From Bryobacteraceae bacterium (lineage in GTDB: Bacteria; Acidobacteriota; Terriglobia; Bryobacterales; Bryobacteraceae), in NCBI GenBank assembly GCA_026002875.1, contig BPGE01000001.1, positions 3,720,001 to 3,784,000 of the forward strand: a DNA stretch of 64,000 nucleotides, in the 5' to 3' direction. The position numbers and the translations under genes were made by a program. Every line of letters begins with the position of its first letter. The stretch's first letter is position 1. A model generated the notes under the pieces. The model saw only the letters and a list, made by a program, of their open reading frames with translations, was not told where the DNA came from and ran no database searches. Shown here piece after piece: positions 38,056 to 48,384 of the stretch.

Positions 38056-39253
38056 CGCCTGTGGCGGGCACGCGCGGCGGCAGGATGGAGAAAAACTCGG
38101 CCACGCGCTTCTTCTGCGGCGCCGGGCCGGCGTCCTCTTCCTTCAGGCCCAGAATCGAATCGGCGAGAACCTGAAACTGCCTTCCAAGCTCGGAGTTGGG
38201 CTCGACGGCGCGGCCGTCCTGCAGGGCTGCGTGCACGCCCTGGTAGTCATTCTGGAACGTGAACGCAATCGGCACGCCCAGCAGGCCTTCGATCTGCGAA
38301 GGCGACACCAGGCTCTTCTTGTGATGCCGGTTCAGCAGGATCTTGACGCGGTCGGCGAGGTCGAGCCGCTGCAGGAAGCCGAGTTTCTCGCGGGCCAGAT
38401 GGAGCGAGGGGATCTCCGAGGTGACCACCATGAAGATCGTTTTCGCTTCGTGCATCACCTCGATCGAGTACTTTTCCAGATTGCCCGAGATGTCGACGCA
38501 GACAGTCTTGTAATTGCGGCGCGCGAAATCGAGGATGTAGCGGATCTGCTGGGCGTCGATGCGGAAGTCCGGATTCAGCCTCCCGGTGTGGACAATGTCG
38601 ATGCCCGCCTTCTTGCAGACGATCTGGTCCCAGATCGATTCGTCGAGGGAGTGGGCGTTCTCCGCGGCGTCCACGATGCAGTGGGCATTGGAGAGCTTCA
38701 GCATGAAGCCGATGATGCCGCTGGAGAGATCCATGTCGAGCAGCAGCACTTCACCCTTTTTGCGGCGCCCGAGAGCGATGGCCGTGTTCATCGCCACGGT
38801 GGAAGTGCCGACGCCCTGTTTGCTCGGCAGGAACGCGTAGACGTGCTCCGTCACCTCCAGCAGCGCCGGGAGATCCCGCACGGCGGACGAAATCCGCGAC
38901 GCAGCCTCCGCCAGTTCGCCGCGGTCGAACGGCATCGCCAGGCACTCCCGGATGCCCGCTCGCATCGCTTCCAGGAGCGCGGCGGGATCGAGCGAGCGGC
39001 TGAGAGCCGCCACCTGGATTCCCGGCGCCTGCGACTTCAGGACCTCCAGCAGTTCCAGCGCCTTTGCCAGATCGTCAAGGCTGAGGAACACGACGTGCGG
39101 CACGCTGGAGCGGATCATCCGCATCAGTTCGAGCGCATCCGGATAGCGGCGCAGTTCCCGGATGATCTGGATCGCCGGAATCTCCGCTACGGCTTCGTCG
39201 AATCGCGCCGCCACTTCCGGATCCGGGCAAATGACTGCTCCCCTCAACGTCAT
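38042..39253 (-). CDS. Orphan CpaE/TadZ-like ATPase with pseudo-receiver domain (paralogue 2)
   Basis: A 403-residue protein, same layout as the one at 34216-35370: receiver-like residues 1-120 (RGAVICPDPEVAARF), then a MinD/ParA-type domain with a deviant P-loop LPSKQGVGTST (Thr in place of the usual second Lys), VLLLDMDLSSG, KTVCVDISG and ILLNRHHKK. The C-terminal tail is short and basic. ATG 39253 is chosen because GAGGGA lies about ten bases upstream and the receiver fold starts there; the frame is open to 39310. It converges with cydB and lies outside the Tad locus. Confidence 0.8.
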   Translation of the reverse strand: MTLRGAVICPDPEVAARFDEAVAEIPAIQIIRELRRYPDALELMRMIRSSVPHVVFLSLDDLAKALELLEVLKSQAPGIQVAALSRSLDPAALLEAMRAGIRECLAMPFDRGELAEAASRISSAVRDLPALLEVTEHVYAFLPSKQGVGTSTVAMNTAIALGRRKKGEVLLLDMDLSSGIIGFMLKLSNAHCIVDAAENAHSLDESIWDQIVCKKAGIDIVHTGRLNPDFRIDAQQIRYILDFARRNYKTVCVDISGNLEKYSIEVMHEAKTIFMVVTSEIPSLHLAREKLGFLQRLDLADRVKILLNRHHKKSLVSPSQIEGLLGVPIAFTFQNDYQGVHAALQDGRAVEPNSELGRQFQVLADSILGLKEEDAGPAPQKKRVAEFFSILPPRVPATGGGRR

Positions 39254-39367
39254 AGTCTGCGTTCCCTCTCTCAAAGCTATCGGCAGATTCCGGACATATT
39301 CAATACGCAAGAAGACCGAGATTTGGGCGAAAACCGGAGGAACCGGCTAGGGTGTTCGGCCTAGGGC

Positions 39368-40051
39368 TCAGACGCCGCGCCGGTTGCCGTACAGGAAAAT
39401 GTGCAGCCTCGGACTGTACCGGAAGCCGGTCTGCCGGCAGACATCGGCAAGCCAGAGAGAGCGCCGCCTGAGCGTCCCGCCGTCGACGCCTTCCGGCATC
39501 AGCAGCACGCGCTCCGGCGGGGCGGCGAGTTCCTCCACCAGGGTGCGGATCTCGCCGAGGTCCGCTTCCTCGCGGACGACGAACTTCAGCTGGTAGTCGT
39601 AGCGGCCCATCAATGCCCGCAGCACGTCCAGCCGGAGCCGCGTGCGCTCGTGCATCTCCACCCAGCGGCCGCCCTCGATGCCGTGCGGCGTCGAGTTGGC
39701 GAGCTTCGGGCTGATGCTCATCAGATCGCAGGCGGCGGGCTGATCGACGGTTCCGGCGGTTTCGATCGTGATGTGCCTGCCCAGATCCCGCAAACCGTGC
39801 GTCAGCGGAACGAGGCCGGGGAAGATCATCGGCTCGCCGCCGGTGAGGACCACGTGGCGCAGGGGCGAGGCGGCGGCGCGCTCGAGCAGCTGCTCCACGC
39901 TCCACTCGTCCCCTTCCGGCGCCCACGAAGCATAGGGCGTGTCGCACCACGAGCAGCGGAGGTTGCAGCCGGAGGCGCGGATGAACAGGGAAGGGACGCC
40001 GGCCAGCATGCCCTCGCCCTGAATGGACTCGAAGATTTCGCTGATCTTCAC
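39368..40051 (-). CDS. queE: 7-carboxy-7-deazaguanine synthase QueE
   Basis: A 227-residue radical SAM enzyme with the cluster motif CNLRCSWC (CxxxCxxC, about residues 30-37), FESIQGEG at the start and LTGGEPM for SAM binding. It converts 6-carboxytetrahydropterin to 7-carboxy-7-deazaguanine in the queuosine/preQ0 pathway. GTG 40051 overlaps the queC stop (GTGA). queD and queF are not in this window. It is the last gene of the MFS-queC-queE transcript. Confidence 0.92.
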   Translation of the reverse strand: MKISEIFESIQGEGMLAGVPSLFIRASGCNLRCSWCDTPYASWAPEGDEWSVEQLLERAAASPLRHVVLTGGEPMIFPGLVPLTHGLRDLGRHITIETAGTVDQPAACDLMSISPKLANSTPHGIEGGRWVEMHERTRLRLDVLRALMGRYDYQLKFVVREEADLGEIRTLVEELAAPPERVLLMPEGVDGGTLRRRSLWLADVCRQTGFRYSPRLHIFLYGNRRGV

Positions 40052-40743
40052 GGCGCGGGCTCTCCGGCGTAGCGCAGCGGATCCTGCACCCCCGCTTCCG
40101 CGAAGCCGGCCTTGCGCAGCAGGCAGGAGTCGCAATGGCCGCAGGCCAGCCCGTCCACGGGATCGTAGCAGCTGTGGGTGAGCGAATAATCGACGCCCAG
40201 CTCGAGCCCGAGCCGGATGATGTCCGCCTTGCTGAGGCTGATCAGAGGCGTGTGGATGCGGAGCTTCTGGCGGCCTTCGACGCCGGCTTTGGTGGCCAGG
40301 TCCGCCATCTGCTCGAAGGCGCGGATGAACTCGGGGCGGCAGTCCGGGTAGCCCGAATAATCCACGGCGTTCACGCCGATGTAGATGTCGGACGAGCCGA
40401 GCACCTCAGCCCAGGCGAGCGCGATGGACAGGAACACGGTGTTGCGCGCGGGCACGTAGGTGACCGGGATCTCCTCCGCGCCGCGGGCGGGCTGCCGGTC
40501 CTTGGGGACGTCGATGTCGGCGGTGAGCGCGGATCCGCCGAAGGCCCGCAGGTCGAGGCGGAACACGCGGTGTTCGGCCGCGCCCAGTTGCGCGGCGACG
40601 CGCGCGGCGGCTTCCAGCTCCACGCGGTGGCGCTGCCCGTAATCAAAGGTGAGGGCGCAGGTCTGGAATCCGTCCCTGCGGGCGCAGGCGAGCGCCGTGG
40701 CGGAGTCGAGCCCGCCGCTGAGGAGACAGACCGCTTTCTTCAT
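40048..40743 (-). CDS. queC: 7-cyano-7-deazaguanine synthase QueC
   Basis: A 231-residue ATP-dependent enzyme that turns 7-carboxy-7-deazaguanine into preQ0. Visible: PP-loop [12 protein letters not shown] (residues 7-18), [19 protein letters not shown], and the zinc site HSCYDP...CGHCDSC. The ATG at 40743 overlaps the stop of the MFS gene (ATGA), although the frame is open further upstream. It is coupled to queE by another 4-nt overlap. Confidence 0.94.
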   Translation of the reverse strand: MKKAVCLLSGGLDSATALACARRDGFQTCALTFDYGQRHRVELEAAARVAAQLGAAEHRVFRLDLRAFGGSALTADIDVPKDRQPARGAEEIPVTYVPARNTVFLSIALAWAEVLGSSDIYIGVNAVDYSGYPDCRPEFIRAFEQMADLATKAGVEGRQKLRIHTPLISLSKADIIRLGLELGVDYSLTHSCYDPVDGLACGHCDSCLLRKAGFAEAGVQDPLRYAGEPAP

Positions 40744-41936
40744 TCGGCCAGATCCTCCGGGAGCCTGCGCGAAAGCCAGTAGCCGAGCACAGGGAACACG
40801 AGCAGCGAAGCCAGCGCCGTGTGGAGCGACGTGCGGTCGGCCAGCCAGCCGGTCAGAGGAACGAAGATCATGCCCGCGGCGCCCCACGCGAAGCCCATCA
40901 GCAGGGCCGAAACCGTGCCCGCCTGCGACGGAACCAGCCTCTGGGCGACGGTGACGTTGACGGGAATCGTAAACAGCAGCACCAGCCCGCCCGCCACCAG
41001 AAAGACGGCGCCCCACGGAGAAGACGTCAGGAAGAAGACGCTCATCAGCGGCGCGGACCACAGAAAGGAATGCTGGATCACGCGTTTCGGTCCGAGCCAC
41101 GCTGACAGGTGCCCCCCCGCCATGCCGCCCAGAGCGCCAGCCGCCAGATACGCCGTCAGCACGTAGGCCGCCTGATGCAGGCTGTAGCCGCGCTCGCGGC
41201 TCAGATACAGAACGAGGAACTGTGCGAACACCACCTGAACCGCGGATCGGAAGAAGACGCCGAAATAGAGGATGGCCAGCGGCCGGCGGACCGCGCGCAA
41301 CGCAGGCCAGTCGAACCCGCGCCGGGGGGCTTCATCGGCAGCCGGGGGCCGGACAAGAGCCAGGCAGGCGGCGGAGACCAGCACGCCGGGCAGCGCCGCC
41401 CACAACAGACGCGCAGGGCCGAACCAGGAGAGAAACTCCTTGAAGAACGCCGGCGCCGCGGCGATGCCCAGCGTACCTGCGCTGATGAACACGGCCATCC
41501 AGCGCGCCCGGTGGGAGGCCATGCCGGCTGCGGCCCACGAAGACGCCTGCGGATGGAACGCGCTCACGCCGGCCCCTCCCAGCGCCATCAGGGCCAGCGC
41601 CAGAGCGTAGCTTGGCGCCAGCGCGCCGGACAGGATGAACAGCCCCGCCACGGCCGGACCGAGCGCGGAGAACAGCGGCGTCCGGTACCGGTCAGAGAGG
41701 AATCCATACAGCGGCTGCGTCACCGAGCTGCTGAACACGAGCAGCCCGCCGAGCAGACCCGCCTGCGCAAGCGTCAGCCCGAGCCGTTCGACGATCAGCG
41801 GCTGCAGCACGCCCAGGCTGCCCGAGTACAGATCCACGAAGAAATGTCCCAGCGAGAGCAGCACGAGCGTCATCGCGCCCGAGCGCAGGCGCGAAAGGGT
41901 CCGTACAACGGGCAATGCCGGGGCGGAAGCGCTCAT
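40740..41936 (-). CDS. MFS transporter, fosmidomycin-resistance (Fsr)-like, first gene of the queC-queE operon
   Basis: A 398-residue 12-helix carrier. Family marks are [20 protein letters not shown] at the start, FLSDRYRTP after helix 2, and [10 protein letters not shown]. Fsr-type proteins export drugs, but many homologues have unknown substrates. Four-base overlaps with queC and queE suggest shared regulation; transport of a queuosine-related compound is a guess from context only. A TATACT box lies at 41955-41960 upstream. Functional family good, substrate unknown. Confidence 0.85.
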   Translation of the reverse strand: MSASAPALPVVRTLSRLRSGAMTLVLLSLGHFFVDLYSGSLGVLQPLIVERLGLTLAQAGLLGGLLVFSSSVTQPLYGFLSDRYRTPLFSALGPAVAGLFILSGALAPSYALALALMALGGAGVSAFHPQASSWAAAGMASHRARWMAVFISAGTLGIAAAPAFFKEFLSWFGPARLLWAALPGVLVSAACLALVRPPAADEAPRRGFDWPALRAVRRPLAILYFGVFFRSAVQVVFAQFLVLYLSRERGYSLHQAAYVLTAYLAAGALGGMAGGHLSAWLGPKRVIQHSFLWSAPLMSVFFLTSSPWGAVFLVAGGLVLLFTIPVNVTVAQRLVPSQAGTVSALLMGFAWGAAGMIFVPLTGWLADRTSLHTALASLLVFPVLGYWLSRRLPEDLAE

Positions 41937-42002
41937 GGCGGGGGATCTTTCTCCAGTATACCGGCCGTCTGCCGCAGGGCCCCGCTATGGTAGCCTTTGG
42001 CC

Positions 42003-42875
42003 ATGACGCGCAGTGTTGTGTTGCTTCTGATGGCGGCCTTCTGCATGGCCCCTTGGCCGGTTCTGGCGCAGTATGACGAATACGGCGGCGACGTCCCCTA
42101 TGTGCCGACTCCCCCGCAGATCGTCGAGGCGATGCTGAAGCTGGGCAACATCAAGCCGACGGACTTCGTGATCGACCTCGGCTGCGGCGACGGCCGCATC
42201 GTGGTCATGGCGGCGGAGAAGTTCGGCGCGCGGGGGATGGGCTTCGATCTCAACCCGCAGCGGATCGCCGAGGCGAAGGAGAACGCGAAGAAGGCGCACG
42301 TCGAGGACAAGGTCGAGTTCGTCGAGAAGAACCTGTTCGACGCCGACGTCAGCAAGGCCACGCTTGTGACGCTCTATCTGCTGCCCGACGTCAACATCCG
42401 GCTGCGCCCCAAGCTGCTGCGGGAGCTGCGCACCGGCGCGCGCATCGTCAGCCACAGCTTCGACATGGGGGACTGGAAGCCGGACAGGAAGATCGAGGTC
42501 AACGGCAAGACGCTGTACTACTGGGAAGTGACGGAAAAAGCCAAGAAAGAGTTTGGCGAGCCGCAGGCGCGGATCGAGCTGAACGGCGTCTGGGACTCGA
42601 GCCTGAGAGCGGGCGCCCAGGTGCTGCCGGCGGAGATGATTCTTTCGGTGCGCGGGCAGAGCCTGCAGGGCTATTTCAGCTTCCCGGACCGTCCCCTGCT
42701 GCCGATCCGCGACGGCCGCATCGCGGGGGACACGGTTTCCTTCCGCGTCGAGCAGCCGGGCGCCGTGCTTCGCGTCTCGGCGCGGTTCGACGAACACCGG
42801 ATGGAGGGCGAGGCGGAGGGAGAAGTGGACGGGCAGGACTTCACGGCCTCCTGGGCCGCCCACAAGCGGCCCTGA
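42003..42875 (+). CDS. SAM-dependent methyltransferase-like protein with signal peptide
   Basis: A 290-residue protein. Residues 1-22 (MTRSVVLLLMAAFCMAPWPV, then LA) look like a cleavable signal peptide. Then comes a YVPTPPQIVEAML segment and a class I methyltransferase fold with motif I VIDLGCGDGRIVV, GFDLNPQRI, a FVEKNLFDAD segment and VTLYLLPDVN. A C-terminal beta-rich domain of about 100 residues follows. SAM is not expected outside the cytoplasm, so either the leader is a membrane anchor or the domain has another use. A TATGGT box lies 11 nt upstream of the ATG. Stand-alone gene. Confidence 0.8.
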   Translation: MTRSVVLLLMAAFCMAPWPVLAQYDEYGGDVPYVPTPPQIVEAMLKLGNIKPTDFVIDLGCGDGRIVVMAAEKFGARGMGFDLNPQRIAEAKENAKKAHVEDKVEFVEKNLFDADVSKATLVTLYLLPDVNIRLRPKLLRELRTGARIVSHSFDMGDWKPDRKIEVNGKTLYYWEVTEKAKKEFGEPQARIELNGVWDSSLRAGAQVLPAEMILSVRGQSLQGYFSFPDRPLLPIRDGRIAGDTVSFRVEQPGAVLRVSARFDEHRMEGEAEGEVDGQDFTASWAAHKRP

Positions 42876-42969
42876 CTTTCTGGGAGGCGGCGTTGGCCGC
42901 GCGAGCGCCGGGCCCGGCTGTCACCTCAACCGGAGTTCCGCATCCTCATTGCTACAATAAGAGGCGCCT

Positions 42970-44406
42970 ATGGCCGCCGAGCCCCCCAAGTACAAGCCCA
43001 ACCCCAAACTCCCCCGCCAGGCGCTGCCGCTCCTGGATCCCGAAAAACGCCGCCGCACGGCGGACGAAGTCGCCCTGGGCTTCACGCCGGAGCAGGCGCA
43101 GACGGAAGCCTTGCGGTGCCTGCAGTGCCAGAAGCCGGCCTGCGTGGAGGCCTGTCCGCTGCACATCGACATCAAGCGGTTCATCCTGCGCATCGTCGAG
43201 GGCGACTGGCAGGGGGCGCATGATGTCATCAGCGAGCAGAGCCCGTTTCCGGGCGTCTGCGGCCGCGTCTGCCAGCACGAGCTCTTCTGCGAAGACGCCT
43301 GCGTGGTGGGCAAGAAGTGGGATCCGGTGGCCATCGGTTCGCTCGAGCGGTTTGCGGCCGATCATGCGCGCCTGCGCATGAAGGAGCTGGCCGGCAGCTA
43401 TCCGAAGCCGACGGGAAAGAAGGTGGCGCTGGTGGGCAGCGGCCCGGCTTCGCTGATTGCGGCCTACGACCTGGTCCGGCTGAACTACCGCGTCACCGTG
43501 TTTGAGGCGCTGCACCAGCTGGGCGGCGTGATGGCCTACGGCATCCCCAACTTCCGCCTGCCCCGGGAAATCCTGCACGAGGAGATCGCCCGGCTGCAGA
43601 ACATGGGCGTCGAATTCGTGCCGGATTTCATCGTGGGACGGACGGCGACACTCGAGGACCTGTTCGAGGAAGGATTCGAGGCCGTCTTCATCGGCACCGG
43701 CGCGGGACTGCCCTACCTGATGGGCATCCCCGGAGAGAATCTCATCGGCGTCTACACGGCGAACGAATTTCTGACCCGCGTAAACCTGATGGAGGCCTAC
43801 AAGTTTCCGGACGCGCCCACGCCGGTGCGCGTGGGCAGGCACACCGTCGTCGTCGGGGGCGGCAACTCGGCCATGGACGCCGCGCGCTGGGCGGTGCGGC
43901 TGGGCAGCGACGTCACGATCCTGTACCGGCGCGGGCGGGCCGAGCTGAAGGCGCGGCTCGAAGAGATCGATCACGCCGAGGAAGAGGGCGTGCGGTTCGA
44001 GTTTCTCGCCGCGCCGGTGGCGCTGCATGGCGATGAGGACGGCTTCGTGCGCGAAATGGAGTGCATCCGCATGGAGCTGGGCGAGCCGGACGAGAGCGGG
44101 CGGCGCGCGCCGGTCCCGGTTCCGGGGTCGGAGTTCCGCATTCCGGCTGACACCGTCATCGCGGCCATCGGCCAGGCGCCCAATCCGACGCTGCAGAAGG
44201 CGACTCCGCAGCTGATGACGAAGCGGGGCAAGATCGTCATCAACGAGTGGGGCGAAACGTCGATTCCGCGCGTGTTCGCCGGTGGCGACGTGGTGCGCGG
44301 CGGTTCGACGGTGATTCTCGCCATGAAAGACGGCCGCGCCGCCGCCCGCGCGATTCACGAAGCGCTGAGCCGCGAGCGGCAGCCCGAGGAGGCCCTGGAG
44401 GCATGA
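42970..44406 (+). CDS. NfnB/GltD-like iron-sulfur flavoprotein (NADPH-dependent oxidoreductase large subunit)
   Basis: A 478-residue protein. The N-terminus has two four-Cys clusters (CLQCQKPACVEACP and CGRVCQHELFCEDAC). Two dinucleotide folds follow: VALVGSGPASLIAAYDL for FAD and VVVGGGNSAMDAARWA for NADPH. It ends with ADTVIAAIGQAPN and RVFAGGDVVRGG. This is the layout of the glutamate synthase small subunit and of NfnB/sulfide dehydrogenase alpha. Lack of a gltB gene and the presence of an NfnA-like partner favour an Nfn-type complex that links NADH, NADPH and ferredoxin pools. A TACAAT box is at 42953-42958. Confidence 0.87.
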   Translation: MAAEPPKYKPNPKLPRQALPLLDPEKRRRTADEVALGFTPEQAQTEALRCLQCQKPACVEACPLHIDIKRFILRIVEGDWQGAHDVISEQSPFPGVCGRVCQHELFCEDACVVGKKWDPVAIGSLERFAADHARLRMKELAGSYPKPTGKKVALVGSGPASLIAAYDLVRLNYRVTVFEALHQLGGVMAYGIPNFRLPREILHEEIARLQNMGVEFVPDFIVGRTATLEDLFEEGFEAVFIGTGAGLPYLMGIPGENLIGVYTANEFLTRVNLMEAYKFPDAPTPVRVGRHTVVVGGGNSAMDAARWAVRLGSDVTILYRRGRAELKARLEEIDHAEEEGVRFEFLAAPVALHGDEDGFVREMECIRMELGEPDESGRRAPVPVPGSEFRIPADTVIAAIGQAPNPTLQKATPQLMTKRGKIVINEWGETSIPRVFAGGDVVRGGSTVILAMKDGRAAARAIHEALSRERQPEEALEA

Positions 44407-45236
44407 GCGCCCTGATTCTCGACAAACGCCAGCTCGCTCCGGAGATCACCCTGCTGGAAGTGGAAGCGCCGCGCATCCAGAAGCGCTGGCGCGCCGGGCA
44501 GTTCATCATCATCCGGCCGCTCGCGCACAGCGAGCGCATTCCGCTGACCATCGTCGACTCGAGCGCCGAACGGCACTCCATCACCATGGTCATCCAGGCC
44601 GTCGGCAAGACGACGCGCGAGGCCGTCGCGCTGGAGCCTGGAGACGCGCTCTGCGATCTGGTCGGGCCTCTGGGCGAACCGGCCGAGATCTGCACGGGCG
44701 AGCGCGTTCTCTGCATGGCCGGCGGCGTTGGCGTGGCCGAGCTGCTGCCCGTGGCGCGCGCTTACAAGGAGGCCGGAAATACCGTGGTGGCGCTGTGCGG
44801 CGCGCGCTCGGACGCGTACCGGATTCTGGATGCGGAGCTGCGCGCGTGCTGCGACGAACTGCACTGGGCCACCGATGACGGCACGTACGGGTTTCACGGC
44901 AATGTGGTGCAGCTGCTGCTGAGCCTGGCCGGGCCGGGCTCCTTCGCCGAAGGCCATGTCATCGGACCGATTCCGATGATGAAGGCCGCCGCGGAAGCCA
45001 CGCGCGGCTGGGGTTTGAAACTGCACGCCAGCCTGAACCCGATCATGATCGACGGCACGGGCATGTGCGGCGGCTGCCGCGTCACCGTGGGCGGGCAGGT
45101 GCGCTTCGCCTGCGTCGACGGGCCGTGTTTCGACGCCCACGAGGTGGACTTCGACGAAATGACCCGCCGCAACCGCGCCTACCGCGAGATGGAGCAGCTC
45201 GCGCTCCGGCACGAATGCCGGCTCGGGCTGGGCTGA
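44403..45236 (+). CDS. NfnA-like ferredoxin-NADP reductase subunit (sulfide dehydrogenase beta)
   Basis: A 277-residue protein: an FAD-binding beta barrel (AGQFIIIRPLAHSERIPLTI), an NAD(P) domain (CMAGGVGVAELLPVARAY) and a C-terminal cysteine cluster GTGMCGGCRV...FACVDGPC that holds a 2Fe-2S centre as in DHOD electron-transfer subunits. Its ATG overlaps the partner stop (ATGA), so the two are made together. In anaerobes this pair bifurcates electrons between NADH, ferredoxin and NADPH; here, next to aerobic genes, the direction is uncertain. Confidence 0.87.
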   Translation: MSALILDKRQLAPEITLLEVEAPRIQKRWRAGQFIIIRPLAHSERIPLTIVDSSAERHSITMVIQAVGKTTREAVALEPGDALCDLVGPLGEPAEICTGERVLCMAGGVGVAELLPVARAYKEAGNTVVALCGARSDAYRILDAELRACCDELHWATDDGTYGFHGNVVQLLLSLAGPGSFAEGHVIGPIPMMKAAAEATRGWGLKLHASLNPIMIDGTGMCGGCRVTVGGQVRFACVDGPCFDAHEVDFDEMTRRNRAYREMEQLALRHECRLGLG

Positions 45237-45245
45237 GACGCCGCC

Positions 45246-46205
<960 letters not shown>

Positions 46206-46229
46206 GTCGGTCTCCTTCCCGTCCTGCGA

Positions 46230-46667
46230 TCAGATCTCCCAGTTCGGCACAAAGCTGGCCTGCCGCTCCCGCCACTCGCGCACCAGATCGGCAAACGTCG
46301 TGCGGTCGATGATCCCGGCCACCGCGGCATCGACGCGTTCCCAGAAAAAATCCAGCGCGCCCCCGGCCTCCAGCGTGGCCCGCCCCGTGCGGCCGCCTTC
46401 CACGCTGCGGATCACCTCTCCCACTGTGATCAGCTCCGCCGGCCGGCCCAGCAGGTACCCGCCTTCCGCGCCGCGCTTCGACTCCAGGAATCCCCCTTTC
46501 TTCAGCTCCGCGAGAATCGACTCCAGGAACTTCTGCGGGATTCCCTGCCGTTCCGCGATATCGGCGATCCGCGTCGGCTCGCTGCCAGACCGCAGGGCCA
46601 GTTCAAAAACCGCCCGCAGTGCGTATTCGCACTTGACGGAGACGTTCATCAGCGTGGTGGAGGGCAT
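46230..46667 (-). CDS. Rrf2-family transcriptional regulator (CymR-like) for cysK
   Basis: A 145-residue regulator with an N-terminal winged helix (VSVKCEYALRAVFELA, IADIAERQGIPQKFLESILA, ESKRGAEGGYLLGRP). It lacks the three-Cys cluster motif of IscR and NsrR, having only one Cys near the start, which points to a CymR-like type that senses through a partner rather than an iron-sulfur centre. ATG 46667 is chosen; ATG 46649 is an alternative. It is transcribed from a strong promoter at 46685-46713 that overlaps a palindrome, suggesting self-repression. Confidence 0.88.
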   Translation of the reverse strand: MPSTTLMNVSVKCEYALRAVFELALRSGSEPTRIADIAERQGIPQKFLESILAELKKGGFLESKRGAEGGYLLGRPAELITVGEVIRSVEGGRTGRATLEAGGALDFFWERVDAAVAGIIDRTTFADLVREWRERQASFVPNWEI

Positions 46668-46671
46668 TTAC

Positions 46672-46691
46672 CTATTCTCTGTAGAGAATAG
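46672..46691. promoter_or_regulatory. Palindromic operator overlapping the Rrf2-cysK -10 box
   Basis: CTATTCTCT, centre GT, AGAGAATAG: perfect 9-bp arms just upstream of the Rrf2 start. It covers the -10 element (46685-46690) and the expected transcription start. Rrf2 dimers bind such symmetric sites, so autoregulation of Rrf2 and control of cysK are likely (inference). Confidence 0.7.
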
Positions 46692-46713
46692 TACATAAGA
46701 CGCCGTCTGTCAA
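46685..46713 (-). promoter_or_regulatory. Sigma-70-type promoter of the Rrf2-cysK operon
   Basis: On the minus strand: -35 TTGACA (46713-46708, consensus), 17-bp spacer, -10 TATTCT (46690-46685). The expected start near 46678 leaves a leader of about ten bases. It is the clearest promoter in the window. Confidence 0.75.
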
Positions 46714-46828
46714 TCCCTGCGCCCCGCCGGCGGAACGCTCTCGGCTGCTCTCCCACCTGCCCGGCAGCGGCAGGGATGAGAGGAAATCCCTGGCGGCGGC
46801 ACTACACTGCTGGAGTCCGGCGCATCCC

Positions 46829-48349
46829 ATGGCTTTGTTCCGCACTCAGAGCGCCGCCCTGGTGGGCATCGAAGCCCGGCCGGTGGACGTCGAAGTGGAC
46901 GTCTATCCCGGCGGAACCGAAAGGGACTTCATCGTCGTGGGGTTGCCGGACGTGGCGGTGAAGGAGAGCCGTCAGCGGATCCGGTCAGCACTGGCCAATA
47001 GCGGTTTCCATCCGCCGTCGCAGGCGGTGACGATCAACCTTGCGCCGGCCAGCCTGCGCAAGGAGGGCGCGGGGTTCGACCTGCCGATCGGGGTGGCGAT
47101 CCTGGGTGCGCTCGGTCAGGTGCCGGCGCGGCACGACCAGGTGCTGGTGGGCGAGCTTTCGCTGGACGGAAGCGTGCGGCCGGTTCGGGGGGTGCTGCCG
47201 GTGGCCGCGTGCGCGCGGGAGCAGGGGGCGAGGGCGGTGATCGTGCCGAAGGAGAACGCCGCGGAGGCGGCTGTGGTGGAGGGTTTGCAGGTCTACGGAG
47301 TGAGCCACTTGAGCGAGGTCGTGGGGCTGTTGTGCGAGCCGGCGCGGTTCCAGCCCGATCTGCCCAGCGCGGCGGCCACTCCCGCGCAGCCGGCCGAGGA
47401 TCTCGATTTCCGGGACGTGCGCGGGCAGACGACGGCCAAACGGGCTCTGGAGGTGGCAGCGGCGGGCGGGCACAACGTGCTGCTGATCGGGCCGCCCGGT
47501 TCGGGCAAGACGATGCTGGCGCGGCGTCTGGCCGGGATTCTGCCGCCGCTGACGCTGGAAGAGGCTCTGGAGGCGACCCGGATTCACTCCGTCGCCGGCG
47601 TGTTGCCGGGCGGGCAGGGGCTGCTTCGCACGCGGCCGTTCCGCGCGCCGCACCACACGATTTCCGACGCAGCCCTGGTGGGCGGCGGCATGGGCATGCC
47701 GCGGCCGGGCGAAGTGAGCCTGGCGCACCACGGGGTGCTGTTCCTCGACGAGCTGCCGGAATTCCCGAGAAATGTTCTGGAGCTGCTGCGGCAGCCGCTG
47801 GAAGAGCGGGCGGTGGTGATCGCAAGGTCGCAGATGACGCTGCGCTTCCCGGCCGGCTTCACTCTGGTGGCGGCGATGAACCCGTGCCGCTGCGGCTATT
47901 TCGGCGATCCGACGCGCGAGTGCCGGTGCACGGGGGCGCAGATCCAGCAGTATCTGAGCAAGATCAGCGGGCCGCTGCTGGACCGGATCGACCTGCACAT
48001 CGAGGTGCCTGCCGTGCCGTTTCAGGAACTGCGCGCGCGCACCGGGGGCGCCGGTTCAGCCGAGATGCGGGAGCGGGTGCTGGCGGCGCGGACGCGCCAG
48101 CGCGAGCGCGGTTTCATCAACGCGGAGATCCCCCCGGGGCGGCTGCGCGAGCTTTGCCCGCTCGACGCCGCGGGCGAGCGGACGCTCGAGCAGGCCGTCA
48201 AGCGGATGGCGCTGTCGGCGCGGGCGCACGACCGCATCCTCAAAGTGGCCCGCACCATCGCGGATCTTGCCGGAGTGGAAGAGATCCAGGCCAAGCACGT
48301 GGCCGAGGCGGTGCAGTACCGCAGCCTGGACCGCAGCTACTGGAGCTGA
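46829..48349 (+). CDS. comM: ComM/YifB family Mg-chelatase-like AAA+ ATPase
   Basis: A 506-residue protein. The N-terminal Lon-like domain (FRTQSAALVGIEARPVDVEV, VGLPDVAVKESRQRI) leads into an AAA+ core with Walker A GPPGSGKTM, Walker B LFLDELPEF, MNPCRCGY with a small Cys cluster (CRCGYF...CRCTG), and a C-terminal Mg-chelatase-like domain. ComM is a hexameric helicase that extends branch migration during natural transformation. A TACACT box is at 46803-46808. This does not prove competence, as comM is widespread. Confidence 0.93.
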   Translation: MALFRTQSAALVGIEARPVDVEVDVYPGGTERDFIVVGLPDVAVKESRQRIRSALANSGFHPPSQAVTINLAPASLRKEGAGFDLPIGVAILGALGQVPARHDQVLVGELSLDGSVRPVRGVLPVAACAREQGARAVIVPKENAAEAAVVEGLQVYGVSHLSEVVGLLCEPARFQPDLPSAAATPAQPAEDLDFRDVRGQTTAKRALEVAAAGGHNVLLIGPPGSGKTMLARRLAGILPPLTLEEALEATRIHSVAGVLPGGQGLLRTRPFRAPHHTISDAALVGGGMGMPRPGEVSLAHHGVLFLDELPEFPRNVLELLRQPLEERAVVIARSQMTLRFPAGFTLVAAMNPCRCGYFGDPTRECRCTGAQIQQYLSKISGPLLDRIDLHIEVPAVPFQELRARTGGAGSAEMRERVLAARTRQRERGFINAEIPPGRLRELCPLDAAGERTLEQAVKRMALSARAHDRILKVARTIADLAGVEEIQAKHVAEAVQYRSLDRSYWS

Positions 48350-48384
48350 GCCAGCGGACGGCAGCCCGCGCCGCTGCCAGGCAT

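Noticed and set aside
38018-38174. A cydX-like small gene after cydB.
   Set aside because: The only frame is Arg/Pro-rich and antisense to the CpaE-like gene, without the membrane helix of CydX.
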